From positions 62,001 through 126,000 of the forward strand of contig CBFFRP010000071.1 of assembly GCA_965644295.1 (NCBI GenBank): 64,000 bases of DNA. Direction: 5' to 3'. The stretch is from Paraphysomonas bandaiensis (lineage: Eukaryota; Chrysophyceae). The notes under the pieces were generated by a model, which had not been told where the DNA came from, did not search any database, and saw only the letters and a list, made by a program, of their open reading frames with translations. Below are positions 26,346-38,793 of this stretch, in pieces (the stretch's first letter is position 1; the number at the start of each line of letters is the position of its first letter). Position numbers and translations under genes: made by a program.

Positions 26346-27366
26346 TAAAAAAAGTGTGTACTGATTAGTTACAGGTAGAGGTCTAACTAGTTTGTCTAGC
26401 ATTCATCTAGCTACTAAGTTGGTGCAGGTTTTTAACGCATGTTGCTAATAATAAGACTTTCAATATATATAACGCTACTAAGCTGCTTGTGCGTCGCTTC
26501 AGTTTTTATATGTGAGGGAGAAGATCGTTATGGACGTGAGTCCTTGAAGTGCAGATGGGGTTAAGTGTCAGGGGGGCGTCCCTTGGAGTTGAGCACTACA
26601 GGACTTTGTGGAGGCACAGGATTCTGAATTAGTGCGTCGAGTGTACCAGTGTACCTAGCCTGAGATACATGGGCGAGAGGGTGGATTGGGGAGCCGTCGT
26701 GTCTGAGATGGCGCGGGCCACGAGTTGGGCCTGGGGCAAAGAATCAGCTGGCGGAGGCTGCATCGTGGCTTTTCCACTTGTGCAGGGATTGTGGAAGAGG
26801 TGGCCGTGTGGGGCGAGCTAGGTCTCCTCTTTTTGTAGTTAAAATTTGAGTACGCAACCGTACTCATGTATTAATCAGACTTTCATATATTAAAATTTGA
26901 TATTACTGACGCATATAAACATCGGTGTATATAGTATATGTATATATCTTAGTGTATAGCCATGTGTTGTAGTCGTTGTGTACAGTGTTTGTTTGTATTC
27001 ATCTTGCCATAAAAATTTAGATTATACTACAAGATGTTGAACTCTTGTGAATCATAAACTTTATCCACTTGATCAACGAAGCCACATAATAGTTGATTCA
27101 GCATTAAATAAATTAGCTCTATCATATTATTAAAGAAAAAACAGATTTTTCAAATGGAGCGGCAAAACATCTACTATTAAAGCCCCAGTGCGCATCACAG
27201 CCAGTCCATCTCATAGGTTTGCACCAGGGTGATGTAAATTAATATAGTGGAGTATTAGAAACCCGTACACTCTTGCACACATAAAATGTCACACACATAC
27301 GATACGCCAATATGCAAATCATTTGCATAATGACTAAAAATCTCACGACAACACTAAAACAATAAC
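26346..27366. other. Intergenic DNA, no supported gene
   Basis: The first 150 bp continue the foldback repeat. The rest, between it and the 3' end of the NACHT-WD40 gene, holds no credible frame; a GC-richer patch at 26640-26830 has no recognisable product. Confidence 0.5.
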
Positions 27367-30300
27367 TTAAATCCTTACAGAATCCCATAATACTGTGCTG
27401 GATTCAGGATCCATTGCGCTCGACAGAAACTTTTTGCCGTCAGGGCTCCACTGAACGGACGTCACGGGGCCCATGTGACCCTGAAACGAAGCCAGTAGTG
27501 CCTTTTTCGCAAAACTCCACAGCATTATAATCCCATCGCAATCTCCAGATAGCAATAGCTCGTCATCCACACACCATGACACGGCCTTTACCGCCCGTTT
27601 GTGTTCGCGAAAGGTAAAATATACAGTTGTAGTTTGAATAGAGTTCCATATTGCAACCGTTCCGTCATCAGATGCAGAAGCAATTTTGTCACCAGCTTGA
27701 TTCCAACAGATCGCTGTTACTTTATTCTTATGCTCACTAAACGCTTTGGCCTTCTTGTCAGCCACATTCCATACTCTCACAGTGTTACTTAGGGAACTGG
27801 CAGCAATACTCTTACCGTCTGGGCTCCATTGGACATCGCTTATGAAGTAATCGTTAAACTTCTTAAGGGTGAACAGCTGCTGGCGTGATTGCATGTTCCA
27901 GACGATTACTGAGGAGTCTTTAGATCCTGTTGCCATATACTCATCATCCGGACTCCAACAGATGCTGTTGATATCCATCGAATGGCCACCGTGCAAAGTA
28001 GAACTCAATGCAGTCGTTGTCGATTGCCCATTGTTTCCATTTAATGATGATGGCACACTCCACACGACAAGATTCCCGTCGCGACATCCTGCCGCCAGGA
28101 ATGACCCTGTGGAATTCCAACCCAGTGCTAATACTGGCTTGTCGTGATTATGGCTGATAGCAGAGCCATTTTGAAAAGTATCCCATATATGCACGTAGCC
28201 ATCCTCACCAGCAGCTGCGATGTGACGCCCATTAGGGCACCATCGCACACAGTGCACGGCTTGCAACACTCTGTCATCTCTCTCAGTCGGATGTGCAATG
28301 TACGCCATGCCCTTCAGCCATGAAGTCTTTAAGAAGTTTCCATCTTGAGTGACAGGCAATTGCGTTATGTATTCCAAGAAAGCTGATCTTGCCACAGAGT
28401 GCAAAGGCTCTGCCGTAACAGTCGTTGGAATCATTAATTCTGGTGAGCCAGAAATACGATCTGAAGATCGTCGAAGCCACTTCAAATAGTGGTCAATCTT
28501 CGTGATGAGTTCCTCGTCACCTGAACCTTCGCATTGACAATCTTCTTCTTTGAGTTGACCAAGTATATGATCCAATAGAATTACAATGCGATGTCCTTGT
28601 CCACACTTCATTGATGCACAGATATTTTCAAAATTACACAGTTCATCCACTGCTCGATAAATTTGACCTGCATATGTAAAGTGACCAGCAGCTTCTTGGC
28701 ATCTCCTCAGGTTCACAACAGCGGATTGTATCCAGCAGGAAGTGCCCAGCAATAGAACTGGGTGAGATGATAACTTCTTTACTTCTCGCTGATGGACATT
28801 AACATCATTGCCGTAATACTGTCCCATAACTTTGTGAAGTGCCACTTTATTTACATTCTTCTCTCCAGCAAATCGTTCCTCTGCAAGTTGCTGAAACTGC
28901 TCATGGCGCCAAGACACACAACCGTGAGGTCGCTCAGATATTAGGTCCCCTAGAGTAACTCTTAGTCTTGCCCACACATGACAGGGTAGTCGAAACAGAC
29001 CCGGAAAGTCGTGAGTACACACAGCATAAAGGAGCTCGTCATCCATTGATAACATATCCTCCATTTCCAAGTCATCCACACCATGACATGAAAAGGTTAT
29101 GAGACTGAGAGCAATACGGGTCATTACCTCGCCACACTTTTGTTCAATATCATCCAGCACCTGAGAAAATATTCCACTCAAAGTTGTACCCAATTCAGGA
29201 GTAGAAGTATCACTGTTCCAATTTTGTACTACACGGGCTACGAGGCTAGCGTACAGTGCAGTAGGTTCTTCCGCTATTCGATTCATTACCATGTCCCATT
29301 GACTATCAGTGAGAGTCCGACCTTTGGATGCCAAAATCTTTTCAACAATAGTGTGTGCCTCGCATTGTTGATCCTCGGTCTTATCATCCTGAGAATCATC
29401 TGATGCTTTTGTAGGTGAATTCGCAACCTCAGGCAACTCAGCGCCACTTTCACGCGATTTCGTTGGCGAACTGACAGAAGTGTTAGATGGACCCATAGAG
29501 AGATCAGGAATATTTATTCTCCGAACTTTTTCATCACGCAATAAATTAGTAACACCCAAATCATCATCAGTACAGGTTGAAACAATAATGCGAGTGTCAG
29601 AGTGTACCACAATATCTTGAAGAAAGGATACTCCCCCAGTTATTTCGTCTACGGCATCCAGAACAAGCACAACCGCATGGGCACCAAGCAAATAGTTCAA
29701 AGCTTCCCAGTCTGTTGTACGTTGACCACATCTATTAGGCGGGGTTGCTGGACCCATCAGATACTCCATCTGAAGGAGTAGACTGTGGACAAGGACATCA
29801 CCCCGCGAACTACTATCACTGGTTCCACAAAAACGAACTATCACAGGCCTAGCTTTATATACTTTTTTCTTAACAGACTTACTGGAATTGCTAGCGGTCG
29901 ACATCTCTATTTCTTTGTCATATATCATTTGAGCAAGTCTAGCCATTAAAGCTGATTTTCCGACCCCATGATCTCCCGTCAGTACCATGGAGATGCAGTT
30001 ATATCTACCTGTGGACCTGTTTTCATCATCCTTACCTTTAATAACTGCTCTCGCCCTGGCATCTCGAGGATCTAACACAATTTTATTAGGCGTCTGTAGC
30101 ATGTCTAAGGATTGACGAAGAATTTCTTCGCGCCCTGCGAATGCTAGACACATATCATGCGCCAGCTTACAGTGATGTAAAAACTCCTCCACTGCTGCTC
30201 CGGGAAATCCCATACCACATCCAGAACTCTCCCAATTTTGTCGTAGGTGTATAATCGCTGAAAGCTCTTCAGTAAGAGCATCCAATGTGCGCTTCTCCCA

Positions 30301-31632
30301 AGTGGACATATAATTCAAGTAGGTACTGTCATGATCGGTCATAGAGGCGTACGAGATATTACTGTGCACATGAATCCGTCCAACATCATACTTCGCAATC
30401 CGACGAGTCATCCAGTCTCGGAGGTCGCAAATATGCTTCTGCACTTCTGTGTCATCAGTGGAATCACAGTAGTTCTTGTCAGTGCAAGGGCTGACGAAAT
30501 TTCGTCTGATCCATAGAACGCGATTCACATCAATGTCATTCTTAAGGGCATACTTAACCTCCCACTCCGATATACTCCTCCCCACTGCAACATCACGACA
30601 TACCGACTTATCAAAGCGTACACCATTGAATAACGTTCTCAGTGGTTGCATAATGTCCCAATACGGGTCATTGTCAACTGTCTCAAGACTTTTGAGTGTG
30701 TATTGAACGGGATTAGCGTTAGTGTCAAGAGAGTACCAATTCTGAGCCAAAGTAACCAAAGCAGGGTCATCGCATTTCTCAATTATCGATTCAAAAGTAC
30801 GCCGTTCGATTGATCGTGGTAGAGGACGATAGCCATACTTGTCGTTTTGCAGTGATATGAAAAACAGACCTCGAGATTCGTCTCGGCACCGCTGGATCTC
30901 TCGCTTGCATTCATCCCACGTTCTGTGGTCAAGCATGTGCTTGTCTAGAACACCCCATCTGGTATAAAAAGAGTAAGAACTGAAATCATTATACGTTCTA
31001 AACAACAAACCTCATATCTACAAAAGTGACCTCAATGTCATGCGGATATGAAAGCTGGCGCAGCTGCGGCAAGATTCTGTCTAACAATATGTTTCTCTCG
31101 CACCTTGTGTCCTAATTACAACAGGTGGTCATTGAAATTGTAACATGTAACCTATAAAACGTACTGTGAAGGTACTCGACACAAAAACTAGCATCTGCCA
31201 CTGACGAAATCTCCATTGATTGACAGTAGTTGCAGTCGTCTGACTAAATTCTTCAATTTCTCCGTGCATAAAATTGCCTGATATAACCTCTCGACGAAGA
31301 CCGATTTTACTCTCTTCAAGTGCAATCAATTTATCCTTTAAGGCAGCATACTTGAATTTATTTTGAGGCGAATTCGATCCATTAACACGCCTGCGAGATA
31401 AGCTACTACTGCATCGCTTCAATGACACAGCCGGCATCTTAACATCACTGTTAGTGCCTCCTGACAGCCCTAAAGGGGACCTCCTGCCGTTTGATACACT
31501 CTTCGGTGACTTGACAGTGTTGGGAAGAGTGTGTACTGTGGCTGTGTGTCTCAGATGACGACTGGAGGAAGAGGTATTGAGGTAGGGCCTCTGTGTGTTT
31601 GCGCGAGGTAGAGTGGAGGCTGATCTTGACAT
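27367..31632 (-). CDS. DUF4062-NACHT-WD40 protein (NWD1/TEP1-like STAND NTPase)
   Basis: Three exons on the minus strand, 31632-31165, 31111-31011 and 30958-27367, give 1386 residues. The N-terminus (1 to about 150) is Ser/Arg-rich. A DUF4062 domain follows and is split by both introns: VFVSSTFT, then DTRCERNILLDRI, then VTFVDMRWGVLD. A NACHT-type NTPase has Walker A GDHGVGKS near 517 and Walker B AVVLVLDAVDE near 621. A helical region leads to WD40 repeats from about 1080 to the end (VRWCPNGRHIAAAGEDGYVHI, repeated WSPDGK). Proteins of this build act as signal-dependent oligomerising NTPases; animal NWD1 and TEP1 share the order. The beta-propeller probably senses or recruits a partner. The ligand is unknown. 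Confidence 0.9.
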
Positions 31633-34033
31633 GAGAGGACTGCACGGGGTCTATATGTACTGTATGGGATGGTAAGGGTCTCTATGGGCTTACAGGGCTA
31701 TAGGAGCTGATAAGAGGTGATAGTGATGTGTATGGGTGATGGGGATGATGGATAGATACCACACAAGTGCACAGATAGACAGATACACAGATAATGTGAT
31801 GATTATATAGATGACAATGCTATGAATAGATATACACATACATGTTCAGTCAGCAGATACCACGATGATATGCTGCCTGTATATGGATGTATGTGTGTAT
31901 ACAGCAGTACTGTGTATGTGTATAGCAGCACACGTACAGCAGCAGTACATATGCTACATACAGTCCATATGAAGAAGTGAAACAGAAATCTAATCGTATT
32001 GGCAGTCGGCATCTTATTTTTCGGAAATAAATTGAAGCCAATATACTCTATATATCTGCAATAAAACTACAGCTGGAATACAGATAAGTTTTGTCTCAAT
32101 ATTAGAGGCATCTTGGAACAAAAATATACAAAGGATGCCAATACGATGAAGTTCAAGTCATTTGAAAATTAGGAGATTTTGATATAAAAGCTTATATTTA
32201 ACACTTTATATACACAAAAATCACTGCTTTTTACTATAATAACAGCATAGTGCGATAGTTGTGGTCACCGTATTCCACAGTATTCCGTCTATATGTTGTC
32301 ATACATAGATGGGGCAAACAGCGTTTCAGGTCATGTGATTATGTGGCTGAGAATCACTCTTAAGGCTCTGCATAGACGAGAGGCTACAGCATGCAATAAT
32401 GCACACCTGTCACAAGTTAGGCGACTATGGTTGTGCGAGTAACTCCATTATATGAGTGATATGATGCATTGCGTGTGTGATTGGCTGTGATCACCAGATA
32501 TGTGTGTATCTTCTCACAGCTATGTGCAGTGATAGATGTACATATGCTAGAGACAACAAGAGTCTAATCCGGCAATAGACAACACTCTGTTAGTGGTAAG
32601 TTGATCTTACTGTCAATGTTGATGAGTAGGCGCCACTGTGATGATAAGTTTCTTCTTGACATAAATTGTGGAACCACAAAAATTTAATCTTTGAGAACTG
32701 AGTGGCATGCATTGACTGTCGCCCCTTCCTTGTGGTGTTGTACATTGTTTAATATTGTGTTTGTGAATGTAGACCTTACGCAGAGTGACATCAGGAATCA
32801 TCAGCTGTTTTATTTCCAGCATATACTCTCGCATCTCATGCCCACTGTGAGGTAAGAATCGCCGTATGTGTTTTCCGTCCCGGTGTTATGATGATCGGAG
32901 CTCTGCTCTTTCTATAATGTGATGTCCATGATCACTAATTCAGTCTTCAATCTGATACACCTTTGTTATTGAAAGTTAATGTATCTTATCTGACATTTGC
33001 TATGACGTCATTTTCCCCTGTAATTATGTGTCGCAGATGTTTGGAAACGATGTCCGATACCAGATGCTGTAGAACTCGGTACGTTTTGGTATTTTTTTTG
33101 TGTAGCATTTTCCTCTACTATGAAGATATTACTCTTTATTGACATGCATTGTGGAACCACAAATATTAATCTTTGAGAACTGAGTAGCGGAATAGTAATC
33201 ATATGTGTTCTTATTGAGTATGCCTTCGGTACTTACTTGCTCGTGTGTAGCTGAAAGGAGTAATTGTGCCTAAAGATGGAGGAAAAGAGATCCTCGGACA
33301 TCATAGCTTCTACGATATGATATACTTATCGAAGTCATGTTTGGCTCATGTCTAAATCCTCGGTTGGTGTAGTCCTCATGGACGATACGAGAGAAGCGAA
33401 CCCATCTCAACCACGGTTATCCTTATCAAGGAGTATTATTAGATGAGTAAGCCTACTTCTATGTATCATTATTTATAATTAATTCTACTCTGATTACCAT
33501 TACAAGAATATCGTTCGCTCTAGGGTGCAGATGTTTACGCCGTCATGTCTCAAAGTAGATTTTTTAAAACAAAGTTGTACCTTGAATTATAGTTGAAATA
33601 TATAGTTACCTTAGGTATATTATTGTGCCTCTATACCGCTTTCACTAATAAAGTTTCTATTACTCACATTGCAGTGTATGGTGAGGAAGTATTCGGTATC
33701 CACAAGTAGTTCAATACAGAACCGCAACTCAGACAACAAATTGCAGTATATTGTTCCCTATTGCTGACTAATTCTAAGCAGCACACGAATTCACTTTTAG
33801 CTTTATCACCAAGTTTGACATTCGTGTTATTAGTGATAATAGGTAGTAAGCAAGTCATCGCCCTATTTACTAGTAATCATATGCAGCCACATATACTGTC
33901 AAAAGCAACCAAGAGATTCGTGGAACGTAACTGAACTATCTGTTCCTGCAAAGCACTATATAACACAGGACTCCACAAAACTAGGCCACAGAGGCAAATG
34001 CAATAAAGCTAACGATTCTTTTAAGGCAGAGTG
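31633..34033. other. Intergenic DNA, 2.4 kb, with one local duplication
   Basis: No gene is supported. A segment of about 50 bp occurs twice in the same orientation, at 32657-32707 and 33139-33188 (common core TTGTGGAACCACAAA and ATCTTTGAGAACTGAGT). The rest is AT-rich with short TATG tracts at 31860-31930. Confidence 0.55.
32657..33188 (+). repeat. Direct repeat pair of about 50 bp
   Basis: The copies at 32657-32707 and 33139-33188 differ at only a few positions and are separated by 431 bp. They contain the short palindromic core TTGTGGAACCACAA. Flanks are unrelated, so these may be solo ends of a small element or a duplicated regulatory block. Confidence 0.7.
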
Positions 34034-35539
34034 TTAGTCCATTTTCTTCACGGCAGATCGTTTTCCCATTCGATACACAAATATATCCAGTGCATCCGCC
34101 GCTTCGCAACATATCTATATATATGTGTCACATGTGCTAAACCGCCAATGCACTAGAAAGTAAGACGTACCATGCAGAATCTGTGAGTAGAGTAGGCAAT
34201 AGAGAGGAGAGTAAGCGGAATGATCAACAATGACTCATCAACAAGGGCACCATCAGAAGGACAGAATGCAACATTCGCAGCAAGCACGAGTGGAATCCAC
34301 ATAGTCTGTATACATACCAAATCAGCTCAATACTAGAGCAGCAAAATAGACAGCAAAATTGTACTGAGTTACGTAAGTAACAGCAGAGTAGAGTGTACGT
34401 AATATGTACATATGTTTTTACTACTCACATATCGCTCCCCAGGTCTTATATAGCTATGACATATGTGCATAAGCATCACATGTGTAATGAGCTCTACGAA
34501 CACAGACCCGAGAAGTAGCGTCTGGAAATAAAATTATTAAATGAAATACAAAAGTAATGGAATAGTTACCGTCCATATAGCATACTTCTGTAGTGCAACT
34601 TGACTGAGGAAACACCAACAAAATGCTGAGACACAGAATACAACGAAAGGTACCAAGTTCAGCAATGCCCGTGGCGCACTAGAATTTTCCTTTTTCTCGG
34701 CCATTGGAAGAGCTATGAAACATCATCAGAACATAAATACTTTATACATACACAACATACCAACAATGAAGTTGCATGCCGTGGTGCATATAGTAGCTAT
34801 CGCGAATGCAAGTGCAAGTATATCAAAGTTGGAATATGAGGTCGGAAGGAAAGAATACTTCTGCAGCAACTCAGGTGAGGTAGCAATAGAGTCTTGCCAA
34901 AACTCTGCTCCATGGAAAAAAGATGTCGTACATAAACCCATGACGACCAGTAAACCCTCAGTTGGGCCATTCACCACAGGAAGAACTAGCTCTTCTCTGT
35001 AGAACTCTTCCCACCCTTGCATGTAGAACGGAAAGAATCCCATGCCGTATAATAGAAACAGCTTCATAGTCTCGCCAGTACCCAATGCAGAGGCAATCGG
35101 AAGCATTAATAGACCAGCGTTAATGGCATCAATCCCATGGTCGTATATCATGCCAAGAGCAGATGATGACCCGGTCTTGCGTGCCTGAGTACCACAATCA
35201 GAAACAGCACTAGTAACACTGAAACATGCTTACCTGCTTTCCATCCATGTTGTCTAGAGTTTGATAGATAAATAAGTTAACCGCGGTTGCGAGATGAATC
35301 CAACGTGGGGCATCCACACTCAAAGTGGGATTGTATACAATAGTGATCACAAAAGACAAAAGCGAAAATATAAGTCCCCCCGTCGTAATGACATTAGGGG
35401 CAACTGTTGTAGGAGTAAAATTATCTACACAAAACTGTGCCAATGGAGAAAGGGCATATTTATAAATATAAGAAGTGTCCCCTCCATTATACTTATATCG
35501 AACCAAATTCCTGATCTCTGTGGGTGTCATAACAGTCAT
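34034..35539 (-). CDS. Choline/ethanolaminephosphotransferase (CDP-alcohol phosphatidyltransferase)
   Basis: This performs the last step of the Kennedy pathway, moving phosphocholine or phosphoethanolamine from the CDP-alcohol to diacylglycerol in the ER membrane. Six exons on the minus strand, 35539-35234, 35184-34761, 34712-34570, 34521-34429, 34305-34171 and 34114-34034, give 393 residues, the usual eukaryotic length. The catalytic CDP-alcohol signature DG-x2-AR-x8-G-x3-D-x3-D reads DGKQARKTGSSSALGMIYDHGID, residues 99-121, and is interrupted after DGKQ by intron 1. The N-terminal LSPLAQF...TPTTVAPNVIT pattern is typical. About eight to ten hydrophobic segments follow. The sequence does not tell choline from ethanolamine preference. 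Confidence 0.93.
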
Positions 35540-36091
35540 TGTACTTCACGCGCGCGTTGGGTGCAATGAACAGGTTTACTTATGAATGATTAATCGTTGC
35601 AGGTCCCAATAGACTGGCGCGATGATAGCTAAGTGAGTTATATGCGCTCGAGGGATGGAAGTTGCATCAACAGTTAAGTGCAGCGCTGCTGTGTGCTCAA
35701 ATTATCATGACAAAAAAACAGTTGTGTGGTTGATGTTTTTTTCAGGTGGGATTCAACTGTCATGATCTGTACCTATAGAGGTGTAGACAAGTACACTTAT
35801 ATATATATGGGTTACACATTAAGCACAGTATATAAGTACACCCCTACATCACCCAGTACAGTGCAACAGTACACAATTCATGAGCACACTGCAGCATACA
35901 TAATCCTACCACAGTACATAAGTACGTACCCTACCCAGGTACACGGGCGGTTGACGTCGAGCTGTTCTATTCTTCTTCTTTACACATACATGCACAGCCA
36001 TATCGTCACACTCATAGCTGTCCATATACTGTAACCTTAACGATTACTGAACTCTTTCATTGCATTGTCGTTGTGATCATCACACAGTACC
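35540..36091. promoter_or_regulatory. Divergent promoter between phosphotransferase and SDR gene
   Basis: The 552 bp between two divergent start codons must hold both promoters. I see a GCGCGCG word just upstream of the minus-strand start (about 35551) and ACAGTACA/GTACAC-rich tracts at 35825-35940, but no element I can name. Confidence 0.4.
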
Positions 36092-37031
36092 ATGATAAAG
36101 CGCATCCTCGTAACAGGAGCTAATAAGGTACCTGTATATGAATGCCGACCTGTGTATGTATGTGTATGTGTACCTGTGTATGCATATATATATAGTATGG
36201 ATGCATATCTATGAACTCACTGACTTAAAGGGCATTGGAAAAGCACTCTGTACAAAGATCCTCTCTGAGTACCCCGACACCTATGTTCTTCTTGGCTCAA
36301 GAGATCGTCAAAGAGGCGAAGAGGCTGTTGAGAGTATCATTCAAGATACTCATTTAGACTATCGTCCAAGAATTGATGTGTTGGTTGTGGATGTTTCATG
36401 TGATTCATCTGTTCAATCAGCTGCTGAAACTGTTGAGCGTATGTTTGGCAAGTCTCCTGCTCCGTTATATGGTCTTGTAAATAACGCAGGCATTGGCAGT
36501 GGTGCCTATAGCACTGTAATGGCCACTAATTTCTACGGTACAGTGAGAATGACAAACGCATTTCGTCCACTTTTACAGAATTGTGGTCGTATTGTCAACA
36601 TTGCATCTGCATCTGGACCAAATTATGTTTCTCGTTGTAGCCCAGAGATGCAATCGTTCTTTACATCTCGAGACGTAACTTGGGATGAGTTGAATGACAA
36701 GGCTGTAGCTATGGGGCAATTGGGTTCCTGTGATGCGGATGCCTATGGTATCTCGAAAGCGTTTGTAAATCTATTCACTATGCAGACCGCTAAAGCTCAC
36801 CCCGATCTAATTGTCAATTCGTGCACTCCTGGATTTATTTTGACTGACATGACTGCCGGAAAGGGAGCAACTAAATCTCCTGAGGCGGGAACAGTGTCAC
36901 CCATGCATTGTCTCTTTGGAAAAACGGAAGATGTAGGTTCCGGAAGATACTATGGTAGCGATGCAGTGCGCAGTCCGCTGGACAGGTATCGCGATCCTGG
37001 AGACCCACCGTATATTCCAACCGATGACTGA
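36092..37031 (+). CDS. Short-chain dehydrogenase/reductase, carbonyl-reductase-like
   Basis: Two exons, 36092-36127 and 36231-37031, give 278 residues. The first exon supplies only MIKRILVTGANK; the intron splits the Rossmann glycine motif, which continues GIGKAL, giving the TGxxxGxG NAD(P)-binding signature. Further SDR landmarks are GSRDRQRGEEA after beta-2, the VNNAGIG motif, the catalytic serine in NIASASG, and the YGISK active site (Tyr184, Lys188). Arg in the GSRDRQ segment suggests NADPH preference, as in carbonyl reductases. The C-terminal tail (DPGDPPYIPTDD) is unusual and may affect substrate binding or quaternary structure. The substrate cannot be inferred. Confidence 0.9.
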
Positions 37032-37514
37032 ATGCTTAAGCATTGGCACATGCACAGTATTTGACATATCATCACGTTTGAAGGAAATGGAATATTGGGT
37101 ACTGATGCAGAGATTAAGTTTTGTTTCCGAAGTCAGATTCTAGGCCTAGAGTTCGATTAAGGCTTGTAATAGTTGAAATCATGATTCTTGTTAATTCTAT
37201 AATGCAGCCAATTGAGCATTTACATTTTTTATTATAAATGTGTAGAACAGTAAGTACTCTGCATCGCAATCTATATTAAAATGTTCAAGTATATGGAATA
37301 TATTTTTTGCTTCTAGGCTTTGGGGTCTATTCGAAAATTCAACATTATATTTCAGGTATAGGTATCAATATAACGGCCCCACTCCGACTGTTCTCCGGTA
37401 CAATTTCGCGCTTATTCTACGCACTTCCCACGTTCTCTTCTATCTCGGCTGGCCATATCGTGCGAAGAATTTGGGAGAGCTACCCTTTCGCTCCCATTCA
37501 TATTAGCATCACTA
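37032..37514. other. 3' flank and intergenic DNA
   Basis: Sequence between the SDR stop and the foldback repeat. Nothing distinctive beyond a short open frame at 37307-37543 with no family similarity. Confidence 0.5.
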
Positions 37515-38400
37515 CTGTTACGCGAAACCAACCCTCAACATAATCGGACTTGTACCTTTTTGTGGGGTTCTGGGGGATAAGTGCCTTATAGCCTAATGCA
37601 TGTGTGGTACTAGGGGCACTAATAAGTGACACTTGTGTAGATGTATTTGGGCCTTGACGAATAGACATGCATCCGAAAATGGGCCTGCCTGAAGGGCATC
37701 CGGGCTGTTCACCTTAAGAACAGAGGGCGAAAGTGGTTGCACCTTGGTGCTTGCGGTGACACACAAGGCATCCGGGAATGGGCCTACCTGAAGGGTAACC
37801 CGGGAATACGGCTGCCTGCTGAAGTCAAAAGCATCCGGGCTGTTCACCATTAGGACACAAAAAACTTGAAGTCAGCAGATGTCAGGTATAGCAGTATTCT
37901 GCTTGCTCACTGCGTTTGCTCTGAGCAGAGGTGGTTTATTCGTCAGGGGGGGCAATGACGTTTACACGTCTACACAAACATTCGGCTATGAGTGGGCAGA
38001 ACAATATCTGCTGTCTATGTTTGCGGCTCGCGTTTGTTTTCCGGAGAAATATCTCCGGTACTTATCCCCCTGAACACCACGAATAGACTCAACTGATTTT
38101 GAACTACTCTTCCACACTGTATGATACAATACATTTTTTTCAGTCAATTGCTATCGACACACGATCTTGGCGAACCTCACAATCAACATTAAGAACGGAA
38201 GTGGTCGCACCTTGGTGCTTGCGGCGACGCACAAGCAGCTTCTGTAGCGCTAAATAGTAGGATAATAGAGTTTGTGCTGATTAGTTATGGGTAGAGGTTC
38301 TAAATAGTCTGTCTAGCATTCAACTCTAGCCACTACATTGGTGCAGATTTTTAACGCCTATTGCTAAATATATGCTTTCAATATATGCTATCGACTTCCA
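37515..38400 (+). repeat. Dispersed foldback-family repeat, copy C (longest)
   Basis: This copy contains internally repeated and inverted blocks: GCATCCGGGCTGTTCACC occurs twice (about 37699 and 37832), and GCATCCGGGAATGGGCC and ACACTTGTGTAGATG words match copies A, B and D. The same GTGGGCAGAACAATATCTGCTG block as copy A lies at 38000. Distal sequence to 38400 (AGTAGGATAAT, TTTTTAACGCC) matches the flank of copy B. A 64-codon open frame at 37879-38073 is a by-product of the repeat, since a similar frame is seen antisense in copy A. Confidence 0.75.
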
Positions 38401-38793
38401 TGCGCGCCCTGGATATCTAGCTTACTTGAGTTGTTTACAGTTTACTTATTAGAAAGCAATATAATAATTCCACATATTATGTTTTAATATAAGTGTGTGA
38501 CTTTGAGTCTAGCTTGAGTTGAACAACTAATTTTTGTGGCTATATTATGTGGAGTAAAGGAAGCACTATGAAATAAATGAGATTAGCTGGTAGACAGTGA
38601 CTGAATAAGAGAATGAGCGCCTATGATTGTAAATTGTTAGTTGACTGAAGCTAATCAATGTAGCAAGTTACAATAAATGATGAGAAATACTTTTCAAAAC
38701 TACAATTAATGACCGAACTCAACTACCTTACTTCGAAGGTCCAAATGTCAACTACTAACATGTGTGAAACCGCAGCAGTTAGCCTGCTGGTGA
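38401..38793. other. Intergenic DNA, no supported gene
   Basis: AT-rich spacer between the foldback repeat and the 3' end of the exonuclease-KH gene. Nothing recognised. Confidence 0.5.

Noticed and set aside
37879-38073. 64-codon frame MSGIAVFCLL in foldback copy C
   Set aside because: A similar frame appears antisense in copy A because the DNA repeat is shared; there are no coding signatures.
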